Assembly: GCA_963169235.1 (NCBI GenBank)
Contig: CAUJCX010000040.1
Location: 1 to 38,070 of the forward strand
Source of the DNA: Actinomycetota bacterium
GTDB lineage: Bacteria > Actinomycetota > Thermoleophilia > Miltoncostaeales > Miltoncostaeaceae
DNA length: 38,070 nucleotides
Reading direction: 5' to 3'
A program made the position numbers and the translations under genes. Position 1 is the stretch's first letter, and each line of letters opens with the position of its first letter. The notes under the pieces were generated by a model. It was not told the origin of the DNA. It ran no database searches and saw only the letters and a program-made list of their open reading frames with translations. This document shows, piece by piece, positions 24,709-33,171 of this stretch.

Positions 24709-25834
24709 GCACCCGCTGGGTCTCGGCCACGCTGCGCTCCAGCGTGAAGTGGGCCTCCAGCCGGCGCCGGCCCGCGTCACCCATGGCGCGGCGGCGCTCG
24801 GGGTCGCTGAGCACCCGCACGATGGCGTCGGCCAGCCCGCGCGGGTCGCGCGGCGGCACCAGGTGACCGGTCTCGCCGTCCTCCACCATCTCGGGCAGCC
24901 CGCCGATGGACGTGCACACCGCCGGCAGCCCCGCCGTCATCGCCTCGAGGATCGCGAACGGGAAGCACTCGATGGTGTACGACGACAGCACGGCCACGTC
25001 GATCAGCCGCAGCATCACGTCCACGTCGCTGCGCATGCCGGCGAACACCACGCGGTCGCCGAGCCCCAGCTCGGCCGCCAGCTGCTCGAGCTGCGGCCGC
25101 AGCGGGCCGTCGCCCACCACCAGCAGCTTCGCGGACGGGTGGGCGTCGACCACCAGGCGCCCCGCCCGCAGGAACGTGGCGTGGTCCTTCTCGGTGCGCA
25201 GCACCGCCAGGATGCCCACCACGTCGTCGCCGGGCGCGATGCCCAGCTCGGCCGCCACGGGCTCGGTGCGCGCCGTGCGGCGACCGTCGGGCGAGTACTC
25301 GGCCGGGTCCACCCCGTTGTGGATGACGCGGATCTTCGCGCCCGGGATGCCCAGCTCGTTGACCAGATACGGCACCTGCCCGAACGCGACGCCCAGGAAC
25401 GCGTCGCTCATGCGGGTGATGACGGGGCCCAGCACGCGCTCGCGGTGACGTCGTTTCACATCCCCGCAGTTATGCTTCCACACCACGGTCATCGGCACGC
25501 GGGCGATCCGTGCCGCCAGGGCCCCCAGCATCTCCGCGTTGAAACCCCGCGTGATCACCATGTCGGGGCGGTGCCGCCGCATCAGGCGCACCAGGTCACC
25601 CACCGCACCGCCCAGCCGCTTGTCCGATCGATCGAGCGAGTCCACACCGATGCCCGCATCCTTCACCGCATCAAAGAACGGCCCGCGCTCCTTGATGCAG
25701 ACCACGCGCGCGGTGAACCGGGCGGGGTCCAGTTGAGGCAGCACGCGCGCCAGGTGGCGCTCGGCGCCCCCCACGCTGAGGCTGGGGACCACGAACAAGA
25801 GCCGTGCGGGTTCGGCGGGGTGCTTCGTTGACAT
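24671..25834 (-). CDS. GT4-family glycosyltransferase
   Basis: This 387-aa GT-B enzyme is a second glycosyltransferase of the exopolysaccharide locus. Motifs are VVPSLSVGGAERHLARVLPQ, VIHNGVDPAEYSPDGRR, GILAVLRTEKDHATFLRAG, LLVVGDGPLRPQLEQLA and the E-x7-E motif in ECFPFAILEAMTAGLPAV. It shares clear family similarity with the neighbouring GT (both have RTEKDH/RPEKDH) and may derive from an old duplication and inversion. ATG 25834 lies about 11 bases from GGAGGA. The start region overlaps that of the divergent flippase by a few bases, so one regulatory site may serve both. Confidence 0.92.
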   Translation of the reverse strand: MSTKHPAEPARLLFVVPSLSVGGAERHLARVLPQLDPARFTARVVCIKERGPFFDAVKDAGIGVDSLDRSDKRLGGAVGDLVRLMRRHRPDMVITRGFNAEMLGALAARIARVPMTVVWKHNCGDVKRRHRERVLGPVITRMSDAFLGVAFGQVPYLVNELGIPGAKIRVIHNGVDPAEYSPDGRRTARTEPVAAELGIAPGDDVVGILAVLRTEKDHATFLRAGRLVVDAHPSAKLLVVGDGPLRPQLEQLAAELGLGDRVVFAGMRSDVDVMLRLIDVAVLSSYTIECFPFAILEAMTAGLPAVCTSIGGLPEMVEDGETGHLVPPRDPRGLADAIVRVLSDPERRRAMGDAGRRRLEAHFTLERSVAETQRVLTDLLGPRRSRR

Positions 25835-27360
25835 CGTCGGACGATTCCTCCGTCTCGCGTGACCGCGCGGGTGGGGCCGTGCTCTGGGCGAGCATCGGCT
25901 GGTACTCGTCGTTCATCCTCTCATTCGTCTTCAGCCTGGTGACCGCCCGGCTGCTGACGCCCGCCGAGTTCGGCCTGGTGGGGATGGTGCTGGTGATCGT
26001 GGTGGTGGCCCAGCTGTTCGCCGACTCGGGCACGCGCGCCGCGCTGGTGCACCGGGAGGGGGACGACCTGGCGGACGCGGTGTCCACCGCGATGGTGTCC
26101 GTGCCGCTGGCGGGCTTCGTCGGCTCGTGCGTGATCGCGGCGTGCAGCTCGCTGATCGCGAGCTTCTACCACGAGCCGCGGCTGGTGTGGATCGCGTTCA
26201 CGATGTCGTGGCTCTTGTTCATCTTCTCGCTGTCCATCGTGCCGGACGCGCTGCTGCAGCGACGGCTCGACCTGCGCATCCGCCGGGCGGTCATCGACCC
26301 CCTGTCCATCGTCGGGTACGGCGTCACCGTGATCGTGCTGGCGCTGGCCGGCCTGGGTCCGTGGTCGCTGGTCATCGGCCAGTTCGTCAGCTTCACCATC
26401 ATCACGGCGGGCGCGTGGTGGCTGGCCAAGCCGCGCTTCCGCAAGGGCCGCCCCAGCTGGGACGTGTACCGCAGCATCGCCCGCTACGGGCGGGGCCTGC
26501 TAGCCGCCAACATGGTGGAGTCGGTCGAGGCGCAGGCCGCCCCGGTGGTGCTGGGCCGCGGCGTCGACACGCACGCCGTGGGCCTGTGGCAGGCCGGCAT
26601 GCGGCTGGGCAAGCTGCCGCTCACCGGCATCGTCCAGGTCACCGGCGGCGTGGTGTTCTCGGCGCTGTCGCGCCTGAAGCACGACCTGCCCCGCTTCCGC
26701 GCCGTGGCGTCCGAGGCGCTGCAGATGAACAGCATGCTGATCGTGCCGGTGGGCGTCACGTTCATGACGATGGGCGTGCCGATCATGGGCGTCGTGTACG
26801 GCAGCGAGTGGCGCGGCGCCGGCGTCGTGCTGCAGTTCATCGGCTTCTGGGCGATCTGCCTGGGTCTGTCCGACAACGGGCGCGAGATCTTCAAGGCGCT
26901 GGGCCGTCCCATGCTGGTGGCCCGCGGCGCCGCGTTCGAGACCGCCGCGGCCATCCTCTACCTGGGCGTGCTGTGGGGCACGGGGCACCTGTCGTTGTGG
27001 GCCGTCGCCCTGGGGCGCGCCATCAGCGGCGGCGTGCTGGCGTGCACGTACATCGTGCAGGCGCACCGGCTGGGCGCGCTGAGGGTGGGCGAGCAGTGGC
27101 GTGCGGTGCGCGCGTCGATGGGGGCCGGCCTGGTGCAGGCCGGGGTCATGTGGGGGCTGCACTGGTACCTGTCGCACGAGTGGCCCCACTGGGACGTGGT
27201 CGACGGCTTCGTGCCCACCATCGCGGGCCTCGGCGTCGTGCTCGCGGTCTTCCTCGTGGGCGTGGCCGTCTACGCCGTCACCCTGTGGATGCTGGACCGC
27301 GAGAGCATCCGGCGGCTGCGCAAGAACCTCCAGACCAGCATCGCGGGGCGGCGGGCCTGA
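25828..27360 (+). CDS. Wzx-type polysaccharide flippase
   Basis: This 510-aa multi-spanning membrane protein of the MOP/polysaccharide-synthesis exporter superfamily moves lipid-linked repeat units across the membrane. The N-terminal helix AVLWASIGWYSSFILSFVFS is followed by TARLLTPAEFGLVGMVLVIV and about 12-14 hydrophobic segments. The loop RLKHDLPRFRAVASEALQMN and a GSEWRGAGVVLQFIGFWAIC segment are typical. TTG 25828 (GGGG a few bases upstream) is the assumed start; it overlaps the opposite-strand GT start at 25834. GTG 25804 or a GTG near 25879 are alternatives. It is convergent with the Wzz/BY-kinase gene, with 22 bases between them containing the GC palindrome 27369-27380. Confidence 0.88.
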   Translation: MTSSDDSSVSRDRAGGAVLWASIGWYSSFILSFVFSLVTARLLTPAEFGLVGMVLVIVVVAQLFADSGTRAALVHREGDDLADAVSTAMVSVPLAGFVGSCVIAACSSLIASFYHEPRLVWIAFTMSWLLFIFSLSIVPDALLQRRLDLRIRRAVIDPLSIVGYGVTVIVLALAGLGPWSLVIGQFVSFTIITAGAWWLAKPRFRKGRPSWDVYRSIARYGRGLLAANMVESVEAQAAPVVLGRGVDTHAVGLWQAGMRLGKLPLTGIVQVTGGVVFSALSRLKHDLPRFRAVASEALQMNSMLIVPVGVTFMTMGVPIMGVVYGSEWRGAGVVLQFIGFWAICLGLSDNGREIFKALGRPMLVARGAAFETAAAILYLGVLWGTGHLSLWAVALGRAISGGVLACTYIVQAHRLGALRVGEQWRAVRASMGAGLVQAGVMWGLHWYLSHEWPHWDVVDGFVPTIAGLGVVLAVFLVGVAVYAVTLWMLDRESIRRLRKNLQTSIAGRRA

Positions 27361-27382
27361 CCCGGCCGCCCCGCGCGGGGTG

Positions 27383-28807
27383 CTACTTGTTGACGCGGGT
27401 GAGCACCACGCCGAGCGTGTTGGCGTTGACGCGCTCCAGAAGGTCGCGGGCCTCGACCGCGTCCTTCGCCCCGGTGGAGTTGGAGTCGACCACCAGGATG
27501 GTCTGGTCGCACAGCGAGCACACCACCTGGCTCTCGGCGGCCGTCAGAAGCGACGGGGTGTCCAGCACGATCAGGTCGGCCAGCGGCGCGGCCTGCTCGA
27601 GCAGCGCGCGCATGCGCTCGCTGGACATCAGCGAGTACGGGTCGGACGACGGGCCGCCGGCCGGCAGCACCGACATGTTGGGGATGCCCGACGGCACCAG
27701 CTCGTCCTCGAGCGTGCGCTCGCCGCCGCGGCCGAGGATGGCCGCGAGCCCGCCCTTGCGGCCCTTGCCGGCGGTACCACCCGCGGCTTGGCGCAGGTTG
27801 GCGTCGATCAGGATGACCCGGTCGCCCAGGCCGGCGCGGATGCGCGCCAGGTTGCTGGCCACCATGGTCTTGCCCTCGTCCTGCACCGCGCTGGTGACCG
27901 CCAGGGTCTGCGCCTGACCCGGCATCAGCGACAGGCCGCTGGACAGGGCCCGCAGGTCTTCCGCCCGCTGCTCGGCGTTGCCGGTGGACACGGTGGCGAG
28001 CGTCGGCAGGTCGAGCCGGGCGCGCACCTCCTCGGGGGAGTCCACGCGCGACTGGAGCGATCCCAGCACCATCGCGACCACGATGCCGAGGATGCCGCCG
28101 CCGATGAAGCCCAGCATGGTGTTGCGCACGATGCCGGGCGAGCTCTCCTGCGCCTGCTGGGCGCTCTGGTACACGGACGCGGCCCGGCTGTTGCCGGCCG
28201 CGCCGCGCAGGCTCTCGATCTGGCTGGTGAGCGACGAGTTCTCGGACTGCAGCAGCCGGATGGTGGCCTGACGCTCCACCCGCTGGGCGGGGGTGAGGCC
28301 CGAGCCCGAGTCGAGCTCGGCCTGCGCGGTGGCGATCTCGGTGTTGTTGCTCTGGAACTCGCGCTGAAGCGGGTCGATGGTGTCGTCGAACTGCTTCTTG
28401 AACAGCGTGGTCAGCGACTTCTCGAACGCCTTCGCGAACTTGGCCGACCCCGTGATGGCGTCGTCCTCGCCCGGCGCCGTCGCCGTGATGTAGATCACGG
28501 GGCCGTCCGCGACGTTGGACGCGGTGATGTCGACGTCGTCGGGAAGGCCGGCGCTGGCGCGCAACGGGGCCTGGTTGGCGGGGCTGTTGAGGAACTCCAC
28601 GTACGACCGCGCGGTGACGGCGTCCTGCTCCGGCGCGTTGCCCCCGTCCTGCGTGGACGATCCGACGAACATGGTCGTCTGGGCGCTGTACGTCGATTCC
28701 TTGGTGAGGCTCAAGAGCAGCGCCGACACGGCACCGATCACCGCGATCAGCACCACCAGCGTGCGCCAGCGACGGATCGCGTCGAGCTGTTTGAGCAGTT
28801 CCTCCAC
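27383..28807 (-). CDS. Wzz chain-length regulator fused to a BY-kinase-like ATPase
   Basis: This 474-aa protein controls polysaccharide polymerisation or export. A Wzz domain starts at residue 1 with TM1 (about 16-36). An extracytoplasmic coil includes PLQREFQSNNTEIATAQAEL, and TM2 (about 225-250) has MLGFIGGGILGIVVAMVLGS. The cytoplasmic ATPase has a P-loop SAVQDEGKTMVASNLA, Walker A' VILIDANLRQ and Walker B LIVLDTPSLL. The second Asp of the usual DxD in Walker A' is Asn, and the C-terminus (LGVVLTRVNK) has no Tyr cluster, so autophosphorylation in the usual way is unlikely. GTG 28807 has GAAAGGA 11 bases upstream. Confidence 0.88.
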   Translation of the reverse strand: MEELLKQLDAIRRWRTLVVLIAVIGAVSALLLSLTKESTYSAQTTMFVGSSTQDGGNAPEQDAVTARSYVEFLNSPANQAPLRASAGLPDDVDITASNVADGPVIYITATAPGEDDAITGSAKFAKAFEKSLTTLFKKQFDDTIDPLQREFQSNNTEIATAQAELDSGSGLTPAQRVERQATIRLLQSENSSLTSQIESLRGAAGNSRAASVYQSAQQAQESSPGIVRNTMLGFIGGGILGIVVAMVLGSLQSRVDSPEEVRARLDLPTLATVSTGNAEQRAEDLRALSSGLSLMPGQAQTLAVTSAVQDEGKTMVASNLARIRAGLGDRVILIDANLRQAAGGTAGKGRKGGLAAILGRGGERTLEDELVPSGIPNMSVLPAGGPSSDPYSLMSSERMRALLEQAAPLADLIVLDTPSLLTAAESQVVCSLCDQTILVVDSNSTGAKDAVEARDLLERVNANTLGVVLTRVNK

Positions 28808-28977
28808 GGGTGAGCCGGTCCTTTCGTCGCCGGGCGCGGGCGATCGCAGCGAGCGTGCACGCCGCGGGGATCGTAGTGGCCGAAACGCGCCTGCGTCGCC
28901 CCGTACGGGCACGGATACGCGATTCCCTCCCCGCGGACGGGCCCGGCGGGCCCGGCACCTAACCGTGTGTCGGTCGT

Positions 28978-29066
28978 GAGAGTTCCAAACTCTCCACCCA
29001 CGGCTAGGTGGGAGGCTCGACCCCTTGGTGTGGGTCGTCACGATGTTCTCGGGGTACCGTGGTGAC
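28978..29066 (+). promoter_or_regulatory. Structured leader upstream of the thioester adhesin
   Basis: Four consecutive hairpins can be drawn: 28978-28984/28988-28994 (7 bp), 28994-28998/29007-29011 (5 bp), 29018-29023/29032-29037 (6 bp) and 29037-29041/29062-29066 (5 bp). They end 47 bases before the adhesin ATG. They fill part of the 306-base gap 28808-29113, in which no gene was found. I compared the strand by eye with c-di-GMP and c-di-AMP riboswitch consensus and saw no match. This could be a cis-regulatory RNA; the direction is assumed. Confidence 0.35.
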
Positions 29067-29113
29067 AGCCCGGCGAACCCACGTGCGTCGGTATGCATCC
29101 GGAGGTGCCACCC

Positions 29114-30481
29114 ATGACAAGTCCCGCAAGGAGCGCCCGACCCGTACTGCAGCTGATGCTGCTCGCGGTGGTCGCGGCGATGATGGCCGCGATGGCGTCC
29201 CTCGCGTCGGCCGCACCGGCCACGCAGGTGTGGACGGGCCACTCCGGCGGCGCCACGCCCGACATCGAGCGCACGGGCGTCGAGATCTTCAAGACCGACG
29301 GCTCGCCCGTCACCGTGTCCAGCGGTGAGGTGGGCACCCTCAACTTCACCATCAACGGCGTCCCGTACGTCGGCCTGTGCGTCGACACCGCCCGCGCGTT
29401 CGACGACAGCGCGGCGTCGGTGGACGTGAGCGCCGTCACGGCTCCCACCCACACGGACCGCGCGGTGGCGTGGATCATCTCCAACCTGCCGCAGGGCGCC
29501 ACGACGCCCGACAAGGCCTCGAAGGCCGCCGCCTCGCAGATCGCCGTGTGGCTGCTGCGCGGTCAGGTGAACGCCGACAACCCCAGCAACGACGCGGCCC
29601 TCAACGCCGCGGCGAAGGCGCTGCGTGACGAGGCCCTGGCCGCCACCGACGTTCCCGCCTCGCTGGTGATCACCCCGTCGGCTCCCGCCGCCGGTGCCAC
29701 CACCACGCAGGTCACCATCTCGGCCCGTCCCGGCGCCGTCGTGACGCTGTCGGTCACGTCCGGCAACGGCACGCTGTCGGCCGCGCAGGTCACCATCGGC
29801 GCGTCGGGCACGGCCATGGTCACGCTGACCACCACCGGCCCCGGCACCGTCGCACTGGCCGCCCGCACCGCGGGTGACCCCGTGCTGTACCGCGTCGACC
29901 CGGTCAAGGACACGCAGACCACGTCGTACGCCGCCCCGGTCGTGCTGGACGCCGCCACCAACGTGACGTTCACCGCCGCGCCGACCACGGTCACCACGCC
30001 GTCGACGCCGACGTCCACGCCGGCCCCGGCGCCGTCCTCGGCGCCCGCCCCGGCCCCCGCCCCGACCGTGGTGGTGGCCCAGGCCCCGCGTGCCGCGCTG
30101 CACATCGTGAAGGCGGGTCCCGCGCGGGCCACCGCCGGCATGACGCTGCGGTACACGGTGAAGGTCACGAACACCGGCAAGGCCCCCGCCCGCAACGTGG
30201 TCGTCACCGACCGCCTGCCCGGTGGCATGACGCTGGTGGGTCGCCAGGGCACGCGCTCCGGCGCCTCGGTGAGCTTCCGCGTCGGCACGCTGGCGCCCGG
30301 CGCCAGCAAGGTCATCCAGGTCACCGTGCGTTCGCGCACCGGCCTGGTGGGTCGCCGCGTCAACGTGGCCACCGCCACCGCGACGGGTGTCGCCCGCGTC
30401 ACCGCCCGTGCCGCCACGCGCTTCGTCGGCCCCAAGGCCCGCACGCAGCCCGCCGTGGTCGCCCCGGCCGTCACCGGCTGA
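29114..30481 (+). CDS. Secreted thioester-domain adhesin with DUF11-like module
   Basis: This 455-aa protein has a signal peptide (about 1-33). The domain at about 38-155 has VGLCVDTARAF (Cys89) and SQIAVWLL (Gln142). This matches the Cys and the hydrophobic-Q-x-A-hydrophobic-W motif of thioester domains (TED), in which Cys and Gln form an internal thioester that can bond covalently to host or surface molecules. An Ig-like part (about 175-280), a Thr/Pro/Ala linker (about 285-325) and a DUF11-like module (about 335-440: TVKVTNTGKAPARNVVVTDR) follow. No LPXTG is visible. ATG 29114 has GGAGG 8 bases upstream. It is monocistronic, between a structured leader and a strong terminator. Confidence 0.75.
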   Translation: MTSPARSARPVLQLMLLAVVAAMMAAMASLASAAPATQVWTGHSGGATPDIERTGVEIFKTDGSPVTVSSGEVGTLNFTINGVPYVGLCVDTARAFDDSAASVDVSAVTAPTHTDRAVAWIISNLPQGATTPDKASKAAASQIAVWLLRGQVNADNPSNDAALNAAAKALRDEALAATDVPASLVITPSAPAAGATTTQVTISARPGAVVTLSVTSGNGTLSAAQVTIGASGTAMVTLTTTGPGTVALAARTAGDPVLYRVDPVKDTQTTSYAAPVVLDAATNVTFTAAPTTVTTPSTPTSTPAPAPSSAPAPAPAPTVVVAQAPRAALHIVKAGPARATAGMTLRYTVKVTNTGKAPARNVVVTDRLPGGMTLVGRQGTRSGASVSFRVGTLAPGASKVIQVTVRSRTGLVGRRVNVATATATGVARVTARAATRFVGPKARTQPAVVAPAVTG

Positions 30482-30510
30482 CGTAGACCCCCCGATACGA
30501 GGGACCGCTA

Positions 30511-30552
30511 GGGTCCCGGCCGCGAGCAGCGGTCGGGGCCCTTTCGCGTTTT
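30511..30552 (+). terminator. Rho-independent terminator of the adhesin gene
   Basis: A 13-bp stem (30511-30523 with 30529-30541, two GU pairs) has loop gagca and is followed by tttcgcgtttt. Confidence 0.8.
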
Positions 30553-30616
30553 CGCGGCCCGGTGCGGCCGTCGCCCGCCCCCACGTGCCGTCCGACATCG
30601 TCCCCGGGGGGAGCTC

Positions 30617-31333
30617 ATGAAGCACCTGATCCACGCGCGCGTCGCGGCGTCCGCCATCGCGGCCTTCACGGCGGTCCCGGCGGCGTCGTCGGTCGCCGCG
30701 TCCGCCGCGCCCGCCCCGCCCGCGCAGCTGGCCCGGGTGCTGGTGCCGGTGACGGCGCACGCCCGCCCGTCGGAGCGCTCGCGGGTGGTGATGAGGGTGT
30801 CGCCGTACACCGATTTCACGCGTGACGCGCACGTGCTGCTGGTGACCGAGCGGCGTCTCGAGCGGCCCGGCCGGCGGTGGGTGAGGGTGCGGCTGCCCCG
30901 GCGGCCCAACGGCAGCCAGGGCTGGATCCGTGAGGAGTTCGTGGTGCTGGCCCGCACGACCACGCGCATCGTGGTGCGCGTGCGCCCGCGCCGCGTCGAG
31001 GTGTGGCGCGGAGATCGCCGGGTGATGAGCGTGCGCGCCGACGTGGGCACGTCGGCCACCCCCACGCCGCTGGGGCGGTTCGCCGTGCACGACCCCGTGC
31101 CGACGACGCCCGCGACCCGGCCGACGTACGGTCGCTACATCATCACGCTGACGGCCTACTCACCGGTGCTGCGCACGTTCAACGGTGGCAACGGCCTGGT
31201 GGCGATCCACGGCTACGCAGGCGTCGGCGGCAACGCCGTCAGCCACGGCTGCATCCGCATCACCGACGGCGCGGTGGTGCGGCTGCGGAAGTACGCGGCC
31301 CCCGGCGTGCCCGTCGACATCGTCGCGCGCTGA
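30617..31333 (+). CDS. L,D-transpeptidase (YkuD fold), secreted
   Basis: It forms 3-3 peptidoglycan crosslinks or attaches proteins to peptidoglycan. The 238-aa chain has a signal peptide (about 1-31), an SH3-like N-terminal domain (about 38-110, WVRVRLPRRPNGSQGWI) and a YkuD domain (about 116-238). The catalytic signature is complete: His198 in AIHGYAG, then SHGCIRITD with His210, Cys212 and Arg214. ATG 30617 follows a GGGGGAG run. With no sortase signals on the nearby surface proteins, an L,D-transpeptidase is a candidate for wall attachment, but this is only an inference. Confidence 0.92.
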   Translation: MKHLIHARVAASAIAAFTAVPAASSVAASAAPAPPAQLARVLVPVTAHARPSERSRVVMRVSPYTDFTRDAHVLLVTERRLERPGRRWVRVRLPRRPNGSQGWIREEFVVLARTTTRIVVRVRPRRVEVWRGDRRVMSVRADVGTSATPTPLGRFAVHDPVPTTPATRPTYGRYIITLTAYSPVLRTFNGGNGLVAIHGYAGVGGNAVSHGCIRITDGAVVRLRKYAAPGVPVDIVAR

Positions 31334-31384
31334 GCGCGCCGGGGGCCGCGGCCGGCCCGTCGCCGCCCGCGGCCCCGTCCGCCG

Positions 31385-32143
31385 TCACGGGCGGATGGTG
31401 ACGTACGCGTGGGACGTGCCCAGGCCCATCTCGCCGAACCGCAGGGCCATGGGCCGGCCGATCTTGGACGGCGGCACGTCGAACACCACCGTGCCCCGCT
31501 TCGTGATGTCGGGACCCAGGTCGTCGAGGAAGAACGGCGTCTCGCCCGAGCCGATCAGCGCGGTCGTGTCCGAGTCGTACGTCGTGCCCTCGATCTCGAG
31601 CTTCACCATCGTGTCGGTGAGCGTGACGGCCTCGTCGTGGTTGCTGGTGACGCTGAGCTTCACCACCACGAAGCGCCCGTCGGCCTTCTCGCCGAACGTG
31701 TCCGGGTCACCCAGCTGGGTGGCGGTCCGCACCCCCTGGACGCGCCACGTCAGCGCGTCGACGGTCACGGCCTGGCCCTGTGCGACGCGCGGCGTGCAGT
31801 CGTCGGTGGCGGTGGTGCCGCAGCCCTTCTTCGTGGCGCCCTTCGCGGCGGTGTCCTTCGCCGCGGCGGCATCTCCCGGCGCGGCGGGGTCGTCCGCACC
31901 GCCGCCGCTGAGGGCCGAGATCACCACCATCACGATCACCAGCGCCGCGACGATGCCCAGGATGTTGCGGACGGTGTGGCGCTTCTTCGGCGGTGCGGCG
32001 GCTGCGGCGGGCGCTGCGGCGCCGGTGGGCGGCGACGCGTTCTGGACGTGATCCGTCCACTGCGTGCCGTCCCAGTAACGCTGCTGGGGCCCGCCGTGGG
32101 GGTCGGCGTACCAGCCGGGGGCAGGCGGGGGAGACGGTGACAT
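31385..32143 (-). CDS. DUF2510/DUF4352-type membrane-anchored protein
   Basis: This 252-aa protein opens with the DUF2510 motif PGWYADPHGGPQQRYWDGTQ (about 9-28), a short cytoplasmic module common in actinobacteria. One membrane helix follows (about 62-85, ILGIVAALVIVMVVISAL). The extracytoplasmic beta domain of the DUF4352/telomeric-repeat-like immunoglobulin type (about 120-250) has GRFVVVKLSVTSNHDEAVTL. The function is unknown; such domains are often found in cell-envelope stress or antigen-like lipoproteins. ATG 32143 has AAGGAG 7 bases upstream. It is convergent with the L,D-transpeptidase gene and divergent from the lipoprotein lyase. Confidence 0.82.
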   Translation of the reverse strand: MSPSPPPAPGWYADPHGGPQQRYWDGTQWTDHVQNASPPTGAAAPAAAAAPPKKRHTVRNILGIVAALVIVMVVISALSGGGADDPAAPGDAAAAKDTAAKGATKKGCGTTATDDCTPRVAQGQAVTVDALTWRVQGVRTATQLGDPDTFGEKADGRFVVVKLSVTSNHDEAVTLTDTMVKLEIEGTTYDSDTTALIGSGETPFFLDDLGPDITKRGTVVFDVPPSKIGRPMALRFGEMGLGTSHAYVTIRP

Positions 32144-32337
32144 GGGGTGCTCCTTCGGACCGGGATGGGACTCGTGGCGAGCGTACGAGCGGCCCATGGG
32201 CACGGGCATGCCGGGGATGGGTACGCGCCTACCCACGGGGCTGCACCGGTGACGCGCGTACCCGCGCCGGGGCCGGCGGGCGCGCCGCACCCGACCCGCG
32301 GGACGGCGGGCGCGGCTCTGCTAGCGTGCCTCGCCGG

Positions 32338-33171
32338 ATGAGACCGTCCCTTGCCCCGACCGCCCCGCGCGCCCTGCGCCACGGGGGCTTCGCCATGACC
32401 GCACTCGCCTGTGCGGCGCTGCTGGCCGCGTGCGGCGGGGGCGGTGCCACGTCGGCCGTATCGGCACCGAAGACGACCACCGGGCCGGCGAAGGCCAAGG
32501 CCACCAAGGGGCCGAAGCTGAAGGGCCGCACGGTGATGTCGTTCGGCTTCGATCGCAGCATGGACGACGTCGACCGCGTCGCCGGCTTCCAGCGGGTCGC
32601 CGCCGACCGCATCCGCTCGGCTCCCGCCCCCGGCGCCGACGGCGGCAGGGCCGCGCGGTTCTCGGTGACCCAGGGCGACAACCCGGTGGACGAGAACGAC
32701 CGTGCCGAGGTGTCGTTCGGCCTCGACGAGAAAGAGGGCGTCGAGCGCTGGTACAGCTGGCGCACCCGCTTCGCCAAGGGCTTCCCCACGTGGGCCGAGT
32801 GGCAGCTGGTGGCGCAGTTCCACTCCGTCCGCGACGGGGTGCCGCCCATGGCGCTGTACGCCGAGGACGGTGAGCTGCGCCTGCGCGTGCCGTCGTCCGA
32901 CATGCGCCGCCCGCGCTTCGTGTTCCGCCTGCCGCTGCGCACGCAGCGCTGGTACGACATCACGCTGCACGTGAAGTGGTCGGACAACCCCGGCGTCGGC
33001 TACGTGCAGGCGTGGGTGAACGGCGTGCCCGCGGGCGTCAAGACCTACGTCAACACGCTGTACCCGGGGCAGCCCAACTACTTCAAGCTGGGCTACTACC
33101 GCTCGCGCCACATCGGCGGCACCGGCGTGGTGTTCCACGACTCGCTCAAGGTGACCCAGGTCTCACCCTGA
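32338..33171 (+). CDS. Lipoprotein polysaccharide lyase
   Basis: This 277-aa protein has a lipoprotein signal peptide with lipobox LLAAC (Cys32, followed by GGGG), so it would be tethered outside the membrane. The lyase domain (about 62-275) is the paralogue of the C-terminal domain of the 875-2389 protein. It has NDRAEVSF, ERWYSWRTRFAKGFPTWAEW, QFHSV and YFKLGYYRSR, all jelly-roll polysaccharide lyase signatures. It is expected to cleave acidic polysaccharide at the cell surface; the substrate is unknown. ATG 32338 is only a few bases after a TAGCGT -10-like box, and ATG 32395 (with GGGG upstream) would still keep the lipobox, so the start is uncertain. Confidence 0.75.
   Translation: MRPSLAPTAPRALRHGGFAMTALACAALLAACGGGGATSAVSAPKTTTGPAKAKATKGPKLKGRTVMSFGFDRSMDDVDRVAGFQRVAADRIRSAPAPGADGGRAARFSVTQGDNPVDENDRAEVSFGLDEKEGVERWYSWRTRFAKGFPTWAEWQLVAQFHSVRDGVPPMALYAEDGELRLRVPSSDMRRPRFVFRLPLRTQRWYDITLHVKWSDNPGVGYVQAWVNGVPAGVKTYVNTLYPGQPNYFKLGYYRSRHIGGTGVVFHDSLKVTQVSP

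Noticed and set aside
27369-27380. GC palindrome between flippase and Wzz genes as terminator
   Set aside because: Stem is self-complementary with no proper loop or U-tract; too weak to list.
28950-29110. c-di-GMP or c-di-AMP riboswitch upstream of the adhesin
   Set aside because: The conserved cores of these riboswitches are not present by eye; kept only as an unclassified structured leader.
28808-31090. Possible long N-terminal extension of the Wzz/BY-kinase gene to 31090
   Set aside because: The extension is antisense to the adhesin and L,D-transpeptidase genes and low in complexity. GTG 28807 with a Shine-Dalgarno site fits the Wzz family start.
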